A DNA stretch of 60,000 bases, from positions 26,067,851 to 26,127,850 of the forward strand of contig NC_079877.1 of assembly GCF_029227915.1 (NCBI RefSeq), written 5' to 3'. The position numbers and the translations under genes were made by a program. Of this stretch, positions 13,642-26,079 are shown piece after piece. The DNA is from Hydractinia symbiolongicarpus. Lineage: Eukaryota; Cnidaria; Hydrozoa; Anthoathecata; Hydractiniidae. The notes beneath the pieces are model-generated. The model was not told the DNA's origin and did not search any database. It was given only the letters and a program-made list of their open reading frames with translations. Position 1 is the stretch's first letter. Each line of letters starts with the position of its first letter.

Positions 13642-14150
13642 TTTAACCCTATTCGGCCAAGGAGGAAAGGGGGCGGGCGGATCTCGCCCCACCTGATGGT
13701 TTATTTTTAATAACTCCTTATTGCTATGTTATATGGCTACGAAACTTACTGAGTTTGAATATTTATCTATAAGACACCTGCATGCCAAATATTTAGGTCC
13801 CATACTTTTCAGAGGCCTTGATATTGGCCATTACTCGAAACTACCCCTAAAAATCTCTATGATATCCTTATAACGGGGAAAGTTTAATAACTCCTGTTAC
13901 GATTATTTTTAGAACTTGAAACTTGCAAATTTGGATACGTGAATAATACGATTTCCCGATATTGTCGGATTTTACCCGAAAATCGAAAAAACCCCGGATT
14001 TTCGGGCAATTTTTGGCACTTTTATGCGATCCACGTAAAAACCGGAAAATATGTTAAATAACTTTTATCTAACTTTCAGAAACTTTAAGCAGAATGTACA
14101 AATTCGCTCTGGAAACAAAAGTAATTAAATTTTAACCAGATAGTGGCATG
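13642..14150 (+). repeat. Interspersed repeat starting TTAACCCTATTCGG
   Basis: The repeat starts TTAACCCTATTCGGCC with a G-rich GGGGGCGGGCGGAT block. Its inner part, containing CCCGAAAATC and TATGCGATCCACGTAAAA, reappears in inverted orientation at about 42640-42980. The same left end occurs near 30857, 42478, 44236 and (degenerate) 55088. A non-autonomous DNA transposon is likely. Its right end is not defined. Confidence 0.5.
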
Positions 14151-17100
14151 TATTTGTTTTCTCAACTCATACAACAGCAATAATGTTTACTTCATTTAAC
14201 GTGCACACATATTTTCAAAACTACCCATTCTCAATGTCTGCTATCTACCTTAAAGTTGAATCATGTACTTTCGCATTTAATTTCTGCACCTGTTTATGTG
14301 ATTGACGCCGCAAGGTTTTCGACTCGTAATGTCAACTTTTAGATGTATTTGTTTTTCTTCCACGTATAATGTCTCTCGTTCTTCATGGTTAGTTATTGCA
14401 AATTTTTTAGCCATTATGGATTGTCTCAATTTATTGAACATTTTCTGTTTATTTCTTTACGGTTTTTTGTGTTGTGTGATATAGTGCAATGTTGTGAAAT
14501 TTGTAGATGTGCCTTAGGTGGTGAAAAAAATGTTCTGTTGAAAAAAGCGAGGAGCTGCAACTAGATATGGTGATTAATATGATGACTAAAAAGAATGTTT
14601 ATATCACAAGATCTGATAAACAATGAAATGATTTCATGTTTACGCTTTTTTTTTCATAATACCATATCAAATTAGTACCATTCACTGAATAATTTTCTTC
14701 GTTTTTAGTGCACATGTGCACTTTTGGGGAGATCACATTTGGGAACAAGTACGCTAACTTTACGATAACAAAAAGTTTATTTAAAAGTTTTTTTTCGTCT
14801 TGTAAAGTTTAACACTGGTAAACAAGCAGAATTCTTCCACATTGCATTCCGTTCATCATTCGGAGAAGAAAAACACGGAGTATATATCCCTACTTGCTTT
14901 ACGTACCAATAGTATTCTACAACTGTTGAATCCGCATATAACTTCGACTGGTATAATTTAAATACCATCGCATTATAAAAACACTTACAGTGCTTTCTCG
15001 TTACTCAAGACTGATAACACAGCTGTATGTCAAAATATATTGCGAATAATTGTTTCACAGCCATTTGCCACACAGAAAACTGGAATAATATACATTTGTT
15101 TGCTGCCGCCTAACTAAACAGTATTGACTCCCAACTTGCAACCTATTTCACCAATCTCGAAGAACACATTCTCAAGAACATTGATTGAACCAACTGCACA
15201 ATGACATTTTTACGAAAACTCTATTTTCTAATCGTTAATAAAACAACTGTAGTCAATTATTTCTTATCGTTTGTGCATTGTTACATGGTTAGATATTACG
15301 ACCACCTGCTAATTCGTGTATTGACCTGTTCTCTTTGCTCACGACCACCTTCGCGCGTATTTTTTCCGCGCAAGTTTTGAATAGTCTCTCTTATTATTGT
15401 GTTCACCGCTTTAGGCTACTTAAACTAGTGACCCCTCGCATTTCCCAAAAAGTAACGCGTTGGTTTTTTCTATCCTGTATCTCTCTTGCACTGCATGAAA
15501 CATTTTGCAAGTTCAGGATAATAATTTGAAATGACAGAACAATATTGTAGAAGCTCTGTACACAATGATCTTCAATATGCCCCTTTGAACGTCATGTTTA
15601 GAGACTACCTCCGCTGTTTGGTACGGCCTATCAACTTTTTCCCGTATTATATGGGAGGTCTGGCACTATCCCAATTTTTATTGATAACCAGACCTCTACA
15701 TTAGCGTAACATGAATCGTCGGTCCCCGAACAAGATGATTTAAAAACAAGTTTTCAAAACCCTTTGAAGTCGTATGAAAAAAATATCGAAATACATAAAT
15801 TGACTCCTGTCTAACAAATATTTCATAGAAAAATGTTGGGTCAGGTTAGCAGGAAAGTTTTCCTTAACACGTGCCTCGTTTACCTCTAGCGATTGAAGAG
15901 GGCGTTTTGCCGAGAGATCACTGACCCCCAACTTCCAAACTTCCAATTTTCTCGTCTTGCTTCACACGAAGAGATCCTGCAATATTAATAGAATGTATCG
16001 AAAAGTCATTTTTTATAAGTAGGCTAGGTCTAAAAAGTTTGGCAGGGATACCCTATACAAACCGCGCTTCTATTTAACACTGGGTGATGCAACAATGAGA
16101 ATAACGCGTAAATTCTTGATCAAATTTGGCCGAATCAACTTTTGTGGTCGGTGATGTTTTTAGAATTTTATGGCTCAAAAAGCAAAAAAATTGTAAAATT
16201 AGTGAAGATACCACAAGTTATTATCCAGCGTTGAGGTTTGAAGTCCAATTTTCATCCAATGGCATATAACTTCTAGCCATTATATTCGACTCAGCCACTG
16301 CTAAGCAATAGACTTGTATGTCAACGACTTATTTTTCTTTTAAAACAATGTAAACAACCATATTATATTAAAAAGAAGCATCTCTAAGTATTTGTACTGT
16401 TTATATACAGACTTTTATCAGCTTATGCTCCAAAAAATACCCACTGTTATTGTCTCTTTCATTTTCAGGGGGGGGGGGTCTTTTTCTTTTTTTCTCTGGT
16501 ATGGAGTCTAAAAGGTGAGCTGGTGAGCTTTTTTTGTATTGCTTATGCACAGCCATAGACTTCTATTAGCTCAGTTAGCATGTTCTTTGTGAAGTACCTA
16601 CGTGCACTCGGATCTTCAAATTTGGATTCTTTCCGTGTACACTGAGGAGGAGAGATTAAATAATTAAAATAGGGATTAAAACGGTTTCTCGACAAAATGG
16701 TAGGAAATAAAAACATGTGTTTTCTTTTTTCAAGGAACCACTCATAAAAACATAAAATACTTTATACACTGACAGAGGCAGCCCTGGATAGGTTTTTGGC
16801 AGATCATCAAAAACACCATATAGCTTTTCAACGTTGATTTTTGTTTTTAAAAGAAAAAACGCATCGCATCTCTTACCAGATCTACTACTCTGTTTACGTG
16901 TTGCACGCATTTTTTTAGGAATTCATGTTGGAAAAGAGCAGATAGAACTAGTTGCAAGAATTTTATGATGCAGCGTCACAGGAGGTCTCTCTTTTGACGC
17001 TTGAAAATACCCTCCAGGGGGGTTGTTTTGCCTTTCAATTTGCATGTATGATATACAAATTTATTCTTGACAAGGATTTGAATTTGAAAATCACACTTTG

Positions 17101-17688
17101 TATTTACGACATTCCATTTGGGGGATACTAGCAATGTTGTTCTGCATTTTTTTGTCTATCGAATGAATTTACACCGGTCAAATGAATGAACTTTCCATAC
17201 CCATACTGCCCTTGTTTTGCTTAGTCACCAGGCTATGTACCAATAGTGCCGTTTTCCCAATCAATCGGCACCGTATTAATGGAAACAGCATATTCCGTTG
17301 TATAATGAAGCAAGTCAAAAGTGATGAATGGGAATTCAGAATATCGTAGTGTCTTAATCTTTACAACGGTTAATCGTCATAATGGAAACAGAGTCTAATG
17401 CTCAAAAAATCCAATTATGCGTGACGTAGGTTGCTTTGATGTTGTGTCTAAAACAATGGACATGCGCACGCATGCACACAGGCAAGAAATGTAAAGAGCA
17501 GACCGCAAGGATCATAGAAATCAAGTTGAAAAAGCAACTTACTTTTTGAAATAATTAAAACCTGATCGTAAAAGAAAAAAAATCTAGTCGGAAATAGTAT
17601 TTCAACTGCTTTTAAATTCTTTATCCCTTAAATCAATAAATTAAAGGAAATAGTTAATTTCCTTTAATTGGTCCTTCTTTTATTACTT
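14151..17688. other. Long non-coding AT-rich region
   Basis: No gene could be supported. Short ORFs near 14302, 15335, 15740 and 16656 show no domains. An imperfect inverted repeat (GGGAGGTCTGG and CCAGACCTC) lies at about 15652-15700, a poly(G) run near 16470, and a palindrome around TTAAAGGAAATAGTTAATTT at 17641-17665. Confidence 0.35.
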
Positions 17689-17736
17689 GTAGAGATGCTC
17701 GCACGTATACATTTGTATACGTGCGAGCATCTCTAC
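17689..17736. repeat. Perfect 22-bp inverted repeat, 4-nt loop
   Basis: The left arm GTAGAGATGCTCGCACGTAT+AC is followed by ATTT and an exact reverse complement ending GCATCTCTAC. No similar sequence was noticed elsewhere in the window. It could be a foldback remnant or a transcribed hairpin. Confidence 0.9.
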
Positions 17737-17906
17737 TTCTCAGCTATGCCAGAAAATAAGTACTCCTGGCGGGGACTAGCTTGCATAGGAAGAGTTTCAT
17801 TATCGTGGTAAAACCTAATCTAAAAGTTAGTTATTGATTTGGCTGTAGCTGTTAGAGACAAACACAAACAGTTGTAGAAAATATCTGCGTTCACAGGTAC
17901 GCCCAT

Positions 17907-18138
17907 ATTTCATAGCTCTACATGGTATCTTATAACATATTTCATAGCTCAACATAGTATGTTATACATATTTCATAGCTCAACATAGTATGTTATACAT
18001 ATTTCATAGCCCAACATAGTATGTTATACATATTTCATAGCTCAACATAGTATGTTATACATATTTCATAGCTCAACATAGTATGTTATACATATTTCAT
18101 AGCCCAACATAGTATGTTATACATATTTCATAGCTGAA
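17907..18138. repeat. 31-bp tandem repeat, about 7 units
   Basis: The unit is CATAGCTCAACATAGTATG followed by TTATACATATTT, with C/T and spacing variants. Units are contiguous with no unique spacers, so this is a minisatellite and not a CRISPR array. Confidence 0.9.
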
Positions 18139-19010
18139 CTGTCTTTTGGGTGTCAATTTTAATAGAAAATTATCATACAGTGGAAAACAGTGGAAAAAAG
18201 ACTTTTTAAGAAGAAAAGTTTGACAAATGTCAAGAGAATGAGAGTTTTCGCGCAAAAGAAAATTCGCAAAAAATCTCATATGAAGAGCGTAAATATAAGT
18301 GCGAGTTTTTATTTTAGCGATAATGAGCGTCCTTACTTTAATGAGTTTTACTTTATGGAACTTGCCCATGTTTTACGAAGAGATCAGGAATTTTAAATAA
18401 ACGCATTTCTTTATATAAAAAAAATTGCATGCTAATTCTTATATAATTCGTACGAATAACATACGAAGAACATAACATAATAATTTTAATAATATTGTCC
18501 CTTTCCAATTATTGTTATCTATTCAATTTTTCAAATTTTCAACAATCTGAATTTCCAAGTTTAATTAAATTCCATGGAAATATATAACCGAGTGTTAACG
18601 AATTAGATTGCATTTTTAATTAATATCTTTCCCCTTTCTGAGGTATGTCATGCTTTTATTTTGCATTAAGAAGCATGCACACTCATTTTGGTAGACAGGA
18701 AATAGAAAACAACAGACTACAGGAGTCTAGTAAATCTGTTAAAAAACAAAACATTCTCTCAAAGCGTACCCCCACTTAAAAGCAAGTTGATTTCATATGA
18801 AAGATCTTAAAAGGTTTCCCTAGAATCTTTTTATTTCATTGAATAATATTGATTGTTCTTATCGCTTTAAAGAAAAAACAAACAACTGACTGCTGTTATT
18901 ATCAACATAACCTAAGTCTGGCTTACATTTGCGTCGCAAGTACAAACGCACGCAGACATACTGTATCAGAAGACTATTATAATTATATTTAGCTTATCTA
19001 TATTAGCTAT
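18139..19010. other. AT-rich sequence, no feature seen
   Basis: Overlapping small ORFs on both strands (18097-18396) lack family features and partly read through the 31-bp repeat. Nothing else was recognised. Confidence 0.35.
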
Positions 19011-19013
19011 AAC

Positions 19014-21480
19014 GTGTTATATACCTTATTAGACAAAACTTCGTCGGACAATATTGTTCGTTGGGCCAAATTTTCGTCACCTCTAGGAAGTTTTCGCCAC
19101 TTTTCGTCGGACGAAAATCTGGTCTATTTTCGATTTTCCCTTCTAAAAGGCATAACGTTTTTTCAAAGGTTTTGTACCTTAAGGCAAAAAGTTAAAAATG
19201 TAATTAAAGATTTTTTTAACCCAGTAGATGATTTTAAAGTTGGAGAGTCAGAAACAGTACTTCTTGGTAATACTACGCTGTCTGTTATTGCACCAGAAGA
19301 AGCTATGACACCCTGTCATTGTTAATGGATGAAGAATGTGACGAATTTCACCCACTTCTCTTTCCAACTCGGAAGTGAAATGAGTGAAAGTGAAATCATT
19401 TATTGAAAAGGATGAAGGTTTTAACTTTCTGAATACAGTAAAAAGGGGAGCCCGGCTTACTGAAAAAAGTTCCTCTTCGCGGTTTTAGCTATGGTTAAAC
19501 AGCTAGGTTTGTCCCATTCTTCATGACATTAGGTTGTGCAGTTTTAAGGCGGTATGAACTTGTTTCAGTAATTTCTAAGCTTATAGGTAAAAATCTTTCT
19601 AAAAAAAGTATCGATATAGTGAGCGATTTTAAGCTGTGCAATTATTTAAATTTTAATCCAGTGTTGGTTGCTGGAAATCCTTAATATAGAAGTGAAACAT
19701 TATTCATAGAAAAGAAAGAAAACGTAAAGTTAATTCGTGTTGAGTTCAAGTTCGTGGTCGTCCTCATATTCATTCCTTTTTGAGTAAAACAATTGTTGAC
19801 GAATATATTGAATTTATTGATTCCACATTTAAAGCATTTTTTCACATAGCAATACGAACCCTGACCTTCATAAAATGGTAACTACAGATCAAATTCATTT
19901 TCATTCTAAGTCATGCCGAAAGTATAAAAACCAAAATGGAGATACCATTTTGGATGTGACCTCACTATTATCGCTAGTCCATTAATGAAATATCAGTAGA
20001 AAGAAAAAGTTCTTAAAAAGCGAAAGTTTTTACTTAGTCTGGTTAGGAAGTACATTGATAAAAAAATAGATCCTCGGAAAAGATGCATCTTAAATCATTT
20101 GGATGATAATTACAAAGATGTACCAACAATAAAAGAGATTCTTTAAGGTGGTTTGCCACCAAATAATGTCTAAATTTCAAGAATTGTCTTTTACCAGTTT
20201 TCTGGCAGCAAATTCACCTTAGAATACCGTGGCAAGTAGTTCTTATGACAAGTTTCGGTTTTTATTGCGCAATCTCGCACTTTCTTCAACCAACCGCAAA
20301 TATAAGTGCATACAAATGCCCATAGCAAACAATTTCGCATTTTTATACAATTTCTTCTGTGGATGCAGACATTAATATTACCTAGTGCTTAACTGAAACA
20401 GATTTTTAAATTGAAGTTTTGTTTTTCAGTTATCTTGTCTAGTTTTGCCCTGTTTTAGCCTTTTTTCCGTCCAAGAAATACCGCATCAGTTGTCTGGGCG
20501 ACGAGTCAGCCTTACGATAATGCGTTTCACTCAATCACTACACGTGACTCTTGAGAAACATACGCGGTGAAAAGACGCTTCAAGTAGCGTATCTTATTCA
20601 GTTATTTGGTTTAACATCGAGCAGTAAAATGTCATATTTTCTTCCTATTTTACCTAGCAACGGGTAACTATGCCAACCAATTAACTAAATTTTGGACTTA
20701 ATTTTGTCGTACTGTCGCATACTATGATATCCTTATCAATTAATTTTAGAAAAGACAATCCTCTGCGATATAGGTTATTTGGTGGTGAGCCATCTTAAGA
20801 ATTAGGGATTTGTCAAGATAATTATTATAATACCCTTTCTATCTCTGATGACAGTGACTTCCACATTCATATAAGGCGTCCTTTAAATGAAGAAGAATTA
20901 AGTGCTTGGAGAGCAAATATAAATTTGAAGCCTGATTTTAATCATTATAAGGCTGTTACATACATGTGTGCATATTGTATCAAAATCTGAACATGAAACA
21001 TCTAAGGCTACGAATCTTTCCGTTTAAACAAATCAGACAAGAACAAAATAAGGGCAAAAGCCTACGTTAATGAAAGAGAATGTTCAGTTTAGAAAACTCT
21101 TTATATTCCAATGCCTGTTAGTTTTGGCTTAGAAAAACCAGGTGTGATTTTTATCAACAGTAATTTTTCCTGAGAATAAAAGCAAACATGATATATCGTT
21201 ACAGACCAAATGCTATAATTTTAAGTGTTGAATATAGAATTATAGACAACGTCTGTTATGTTGAATTTATTGCAAAATATTATTACATGCAAAAAGTATC
21301 CTTAATGGTAACCAACCAAATGTTTTACAGAATGGATTATTTGAGAGTGAGAATGCCTGCAGTAACAACCAAGTATTATTCTTTTGATAAACTCAAAAGA
21401 TAAATTGAAGGGGCCAGAATTCCATTCTTCTTGCTTTCTGTATTACGAAATTATATCAAACTTAAGAAATTATTTCTAAA
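19014..21480 (+). pseudogene. Decayed Helitron Rep/helicase polyprotein (Helitron-like N domain)
   Basis: Fragments in shifting frames follow the order of a Helitron Rep protein. 19014-19325 is open and includes ETVLLGNTTLSVIAPEEAM. Near 19450-19560 are KGSPAY and VLAMVKQLGLSH. Near 19750 is VQVRGRPHIHSFL, matching the RGxPHxH two-His motif of rolling-circle initiators. Near 19855-19940 come LHKMVTTDQIHFHSKSCRKY, then YIDKKIDPRKR near 20050, LSISDDSDFHIHIRRPLNEE near 20840 and FNHYKAVTYMCAY near 20940. AYVNERECSV, VIFINSNFS and IDNVCYVEFIAKYYY follow to 21290. Stops and shifts occur about every 100-200 bp. The helicase half was not recognised. In intact elements this protein nicks and unwinds DNA for rolling-circle transposition. 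Confidence 0.65.
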
Positions 21481-21779
21481 AGTGATCCCAAACACTACAG
21501 TTTGGAAGAAATGGTATTTGTCTTTACCGCCTCCAAACTTTGCATGATATAATATCTTAAGGACTGTTTATGCGAGAAAGGGCTAGCCGGCAAACAGGCT
21601 AGATTATAATAGCTAACCTCGATATCAGTATGAATTATGTCATAACAACAAAGTGCGGGTTTTTTTTTGTTTGAAATAAGATGGCCCCTGACAACATCAA
21701 AAATATAATCAGTTGTAAAGCTGAACAGTGTTACGGAAACTCTAGATAGAAAATAGAAATAGATCAAAAATAGGAAACT

Positions 21780-22530
21780 TCTAGAGCTTCACCTGCAGAA
21801 AAGAAAGTGACTATTGCTTTATATTACTTGATATATACTGGCTCCCTCGGTATGACAGCGAATAGTTTTGTCGTCGCAATCTGTACGCCTTCTGCAGTTA
21901 GCAATTCAGTTTGTGAAGCTATATCGAAATACCTTGGACCAAAGTACATATTTCTTCCAAAAAATCAATACGGAATGCGACAAAAAATTTCTGAGTTTGA
22001 AAGTAAGTCTGGTATAACTTTAAGTGCGTTGATGGAACTCATGTCCCAATTCGTCGTCTTGTGAGTTAACTCACAGGACTATTTCTGCTATTAAAACGAT
22101 TTCTCTCTTAATATCCAGGCTGTTTGTGATTACAGAGTCAATTTTATGAATCTTGAGTGCATGTGGCCAGGTAATGTTTACAATGCTAAAGTACTTACAA
22201 ATTCTTCCATCAATATTAAACTCAGAAATGCAAGCTCTTCAAATGCCAACACAAGAAGAAGTGAGGATCCCTAACTATGTTTGGTAATCCTGCCTATTCT
22301 TTAGTTTCTTTTTGCATAAAAGAATATGAACGCTGTTTAATGCAGAGTTAACCTTCAACAATTTGCTTAGATCAGCACGAAACCCTATTGAGTGTTTCTT
22401 TGGCCGCCTTAAAGCTAGGCGAGCTATTTTAATAAGAAAAGTTGATCTGAAATTTGAAACAATTCCTACAGTTATTTACGCCTTTTTTGTCTTGCATCAT
22501 AACATATGCGAATACAATGACACTTAAGTT
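21780..22530 (+). pseudogene. Second Harbinger-type DDE transposase, catalytically dead
   Basis: Frame fragments run in family order. 21807-22064 includes VTIALYYLIYTGSLGMTANS and KISEFESKSGI. A frame change then gives FKCVDGTHVPIRR with the first catalytic Asp. About 60 bp later QAVCDYRVNFMNLECMWPG and NVYNAKVLTNSSINIKL appear; the family has HDAKV here, so the second Asp is replaced by Asn. Further on, FNNLLRSARNPIECFFGRL and KARRAILIRKVDLKFET carry the catalytic Glu, and the family tail appears as VIYAFFVLHHNICEYN. Frameshifts and the D-to-N change show decay. It belongs to a different Harbinger lineage from the copy at 10.9 kb. Confidence 0.65.
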
Positions 22531-23170
22531 GATGATAAATTGGTAAAATGCATATAGATGTCGTGTTTTTTACCGATCAAGTAATATCTTTGAAATTCCT
22601 TGTATAATGAAATCGCTATTTGATGATGTGGCATCAAAAGTTAAAATTTACAATACTAGTGTTGTCAGAATTTTTGATTCTCTGAAGAATTTTTTTAGCC
22701 CTGAAAGATAACATGTGGTGAAGACCTTAGCATGCTGATGTCAGCATGCTGAGGTCTTCACCGTCCCTCACTAAAACAATAGACATAACCACGTGATCTG
22801 AAGCAAGCATTAGAAGATTTAAAATAGCTGCATGCTGCAATTAAACACGAGACATAACAGCGAGAAAAAAACGAAGAAGAAAGATATTTCCAGCCTTAAA
22901 GTTTAAAAACATTTAATTATGTAGTTAACCAGTGTAGTTGTACATTGTTTGGTTATAGAGAAAAAGTTTTCATTTTCCTCAAAAAATGGAACTAGCCTGT
23001 TTGGTCTTGGCTCATATGCATCTACCATTTTGCCTTTTTCTTAAGGGGAATTGTTGTTGTCATAAGTAACATATGATTCAAATAATTGTGGACATTCCAC
23101 AGAAAAGCAGCTGAGTCATTTTTTAACTTACTTCATACGTCACACATATCTTTAAAGTGACTCTTATACA
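22531..23170. other. Intergenic, contains one strong hairpin
   Basis: No coding sequence was seen. The 22718-22761 inverted repeat is listed separately. The sequence up to 23170 may include the promoter of the PC-esterase gene, but no core element stands out. Confidence 0.3.
22718..22761. repeat. 21-bp inverted repeat with 2-nt loop
   Basis: GTGAAGACCTTAGCATGCTG+A is followed by TG and TCAGCATGCTGAGGTCTTC+AC. The arms match at 20 of 21 positions. It could be a foldback transposon remnant or a cruciform/hairpin RNA. Confidence 0.85.
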
Positions 23171-23179
23171 TATAGATTT

Positions 23180-24240
23180 ATGTCACTTTTAGGAAATCAC
23201 AACGGATGCACAAGGAGAAACAAGATGACGTCTAGCTCAACAAAGTTAAAACAGACGCCGTTTCTGCTTTCAGTATTCGTCGCAACAACTCTTATTTTCT
23301 TTCTCAACGTAAGTGTCAAAAATGTGGTACCCACGACACAAAACCGAGACAAAATTGCCTTTCGTAAAAAACTTCAGGACTGTACAAACCTTAAGAATCA
23401 CTGGGGGTAGGAAAATAGTACAGAAATGACCGTTCCTTTGTTTGGATGTAACAATGATGACGATACAAATGACATGATAAGCTACATTAAACCGAAATGC
23501 AACCGTAAAGGCTATTTATATTCTTGTAATCACAAGGGTATAACATATTATCTACCGCCTGTTACTTTAAAAACAAAATTAACATCGAGGAATTGCAGTT
23601 TTCAAATTTATCAACCCCAACATAAACATATATTTACTAAAAACAAGCTTTGGATACATTTGGAAGGTGATTCTGTGATGCGAGACAACTACTACGATTA
23701 CAAAGAGTATTTTACTAGTACCTACAAAACACGAGTTAAAATCCCTCATTCCCAAAGCTTTACTGTAAACGGAACTTTAATATCATTTTCTTACAACCCA
23801 TCGGGATCCGGCAACTGCAGCAAGCTTCGAACTTGGCGTGATTATGCAGAAAAATTCGGCCGAGACTACCCAAATGTGTGGGTATACAACATGGGCCTGC
23901 ATGATTTATACTTGCTCGGGGTAACGCCTTCAACATATGTGGCAAAGTTAAAATGCTTAAACAAAATGGTACATCAGAAAACACTAGCTATTTTCAAATT
24001 CACAACACCAAGCGCGAAGAACCACACCACACCAAAACAGGGTCATAGAATTGTCGAAACAACGAATTGATATGGCAACATCTTGATACGCGCGTTTGGA
24101 AGGTTTTGGATACATTCTCGATGTTGTATGAAAGAAGAAACGAACTTACCACAGACGGTGTTCATTACACAGGACTTGGAAGTAAATGGATATCTACAGT
24201 GATACTTGATACCGTGCAAAAGTACTTAGATTTAAGATAA
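23180..24240 (+). pseudogene. Membrane-anchored PC-esterase / SGNH-like protein, interrupted
   Basis: An open frame from ATG 23180 reaches an in-frame TAG at 23408, then stays open in the same frame to 24070. Near its N-terminus is one hydrophobic segment (FLLSVFVATTLIFFLNVSV), a type II signal anchor. The lumenal part has WIHLEGDSVMRDNYYDYK, the GDSxxR block with the nucleophile Ser, and NVWVYNMGLHDLYL. After a frameshift at about 24050-24080 the frame carrying VWKVLDTFSMLYERRNELTT and DGVHYTGLGSKW provides the Asp/His of the DxxH block and ends with TAA at 24240. Block order and length (about 350 aa) fit the PC-esterase superfamily of Golgi/ER acyl-esterases. Substrate is unknown. No introns are evident, so a retrocopy is possible. 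If the stop and shift are sequencing errors, the gene could be intact. Confidence 0.6.
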
Positions 24241-25843
24241 ACATTTAAAAGAAAAAAAACGCATCAATTTGAGCATTAGTTATCAGATTGTGTTACTTTA
24301 TTAAGTCCAGAAGCATTTGCAGGCCAAATCCTTAGCTACTGTATTTCGCGAAGAGAAACTTTCGCGAAATGATTTATATTTATTTTTTCTATTTATATAT
24401 TTAATGGTATTTGCATTGGGTTTTCATAAACTTTCGCCGAACCACTAAAAAACAAAAAAATTTAAATCTTAAGAATTGAACCTCAAAACGTAATCTATTG
24501 TTCTCAAAGCATATAACTGAAACTCTTTATGTTTTCGCGATCGTTAATTTTCGCGAATCGATGCTCTTAATTTGCAACATTACACATTCGCCAGTTTAGC
24601 CAAAGCTTCTGTAACAACACCTTTAAAAAAAGCGGTGTTTTCAAACATCATTTACAGCATCAGTAAATTGGTTAATGTATAAATTTTCAACTTCATCCGA
24701 CATTGGAAAGTGCTGTTTTGGTGGCATCATTGTTTCGGTCAAAGCCTTCTTAATTTGCGACTTGTACTAATAAGCCTCATATTCGAGCAAAGGTTAATTA
24801 GTAAAAAATTAAAAAAAAACTGTTGTAGCAGGTTGTTTGTTTGATGTATGAATTTGAAAATTTCACGATTTATCAATTTTTATGTTAGGATTACGAAAAT
24901 TACATTCATTTTCTTTTAAAAAGCTGAGAAAGAGCTGCGGCACATCAAAGAAAATAAATTCGGGAAAGATGTATATTGCCTTTGATTGATTTCTAAATGT
25001 ATAAATATACAATCATGTTATTTAGGCCGCTGTTTACTTAAAGAAATTCAAGCACTTTAGTTATGTGTATTTTACTGAATTGGTTGGCTAGCAAGCATTG
25101 GGTTGCAAAACTTGTAGCTAGGGGAAACTTGAAAATTGGTAAATGATTTACCCACCTGACCATAGCACTTAGTTGGTTCTATAAGGTGCAAATACTGCTA
25201 CATCATACGTCATTCTAGGTGCCTTACTGAAAGTAGCTAGGCAAAAATTTAACTTCATATTAACATTTACATTTTTTATTCATTTTTGCTCAACTTTACA
25301 ATTCTCATTTACTGTAAGTTCATATCTGTGTCTGTGTTACTGCTTTAATATAATGACCAAGATTTTGCTGTACGAATCCCAAAGTTGCTTTTTTATTATT
25401 TTTTTGCACAAAGTTCATTTAAACAATAGTTAACTGAAACTGAATTTTATATGGTGAACTCACTGCTTGCAGTTATATTGTGTGAAAAAGTCTCCAAAAA
25501 AGTATTTACTTTAGATGTCTTTTTTGCTTTTACATTTTGTGGCCTTAACATTTCAAAAAAGCCGTCCATTACTCATAAATTCTGCTTTTTCTTTTCTTAA
25601 TGACATGTTTATAAAACGCCTTACAGCCTTTTTATTTTTTACTCAACAAGCTCACATTTTATTGCACACACAGATATACAAAAACAAGATGTTGTTTTTG
25701 TTTAAAACATAAATAATACAAAAAGTTTATCAAAAGCACTATGCTGGTTTGAAAATTGAAGTCGACAAGTCCACATGTGATCTGTTTTGTCGATTCAATG
25801 TATCACTGTAACTTAGTAGTTTAGAAAAATTGGTATACGACTT
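24241..25843. other. Non-coding stretch with TTTCGCGAA-type motifs
   Basis: No gene was seen. Several TTTCGCGAA/TTCGCGAT motifs cluster at 24345-24570, and related TTTTTCGCG motifs recur at 55155-55690, so this is probably another repeat family. ORF 25515-25712 is low-complexity. Confidence 0.35.
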
Positions 25844-26064
25844 TACCAACAGCAAAGTATTGCTACCGTAACAGAATAAAATGTTTGAGGAATAATTATA
25901 TATTTGAGGAAATTATTTTGGGGATTTTAGACTAAAATTAGTTCCATAAAATCGCACTTTTTAGAGCTCATAGAAATTCTGCTTCTGTTCACAAAACGAT
26001 TTTTAATTGATATATACATCTATTTATTGTTATCATTCTGCTTGGAAAATATTTAAAATACCAA
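25844..26064 (+). repeat. 221-bp direct repeat, left copy
   Basis: Matches 30092-30312 base for base except CGTAACAG versus CGTAAAAG. It starts and ends with TACCAA. It flanks the Penelope-like element and may be a pseudo-LTR or an unusually long target duplication. Confidence 0.9.
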
Positions 26065-26079
26065 CAATTTAGAAATGAA

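Noticed and set aside
17907-18138. Regular 31-bp repeats resembling a CRISPR array
   Set aside because: Units are contiguous with no spacers, and the window is eukaryotic.
18097-18396. Overlapping 68-90 aa ORFs on opposite strands
   Set aside because: AT-rich, partly in the 31-bp repeat, no features on either strand.
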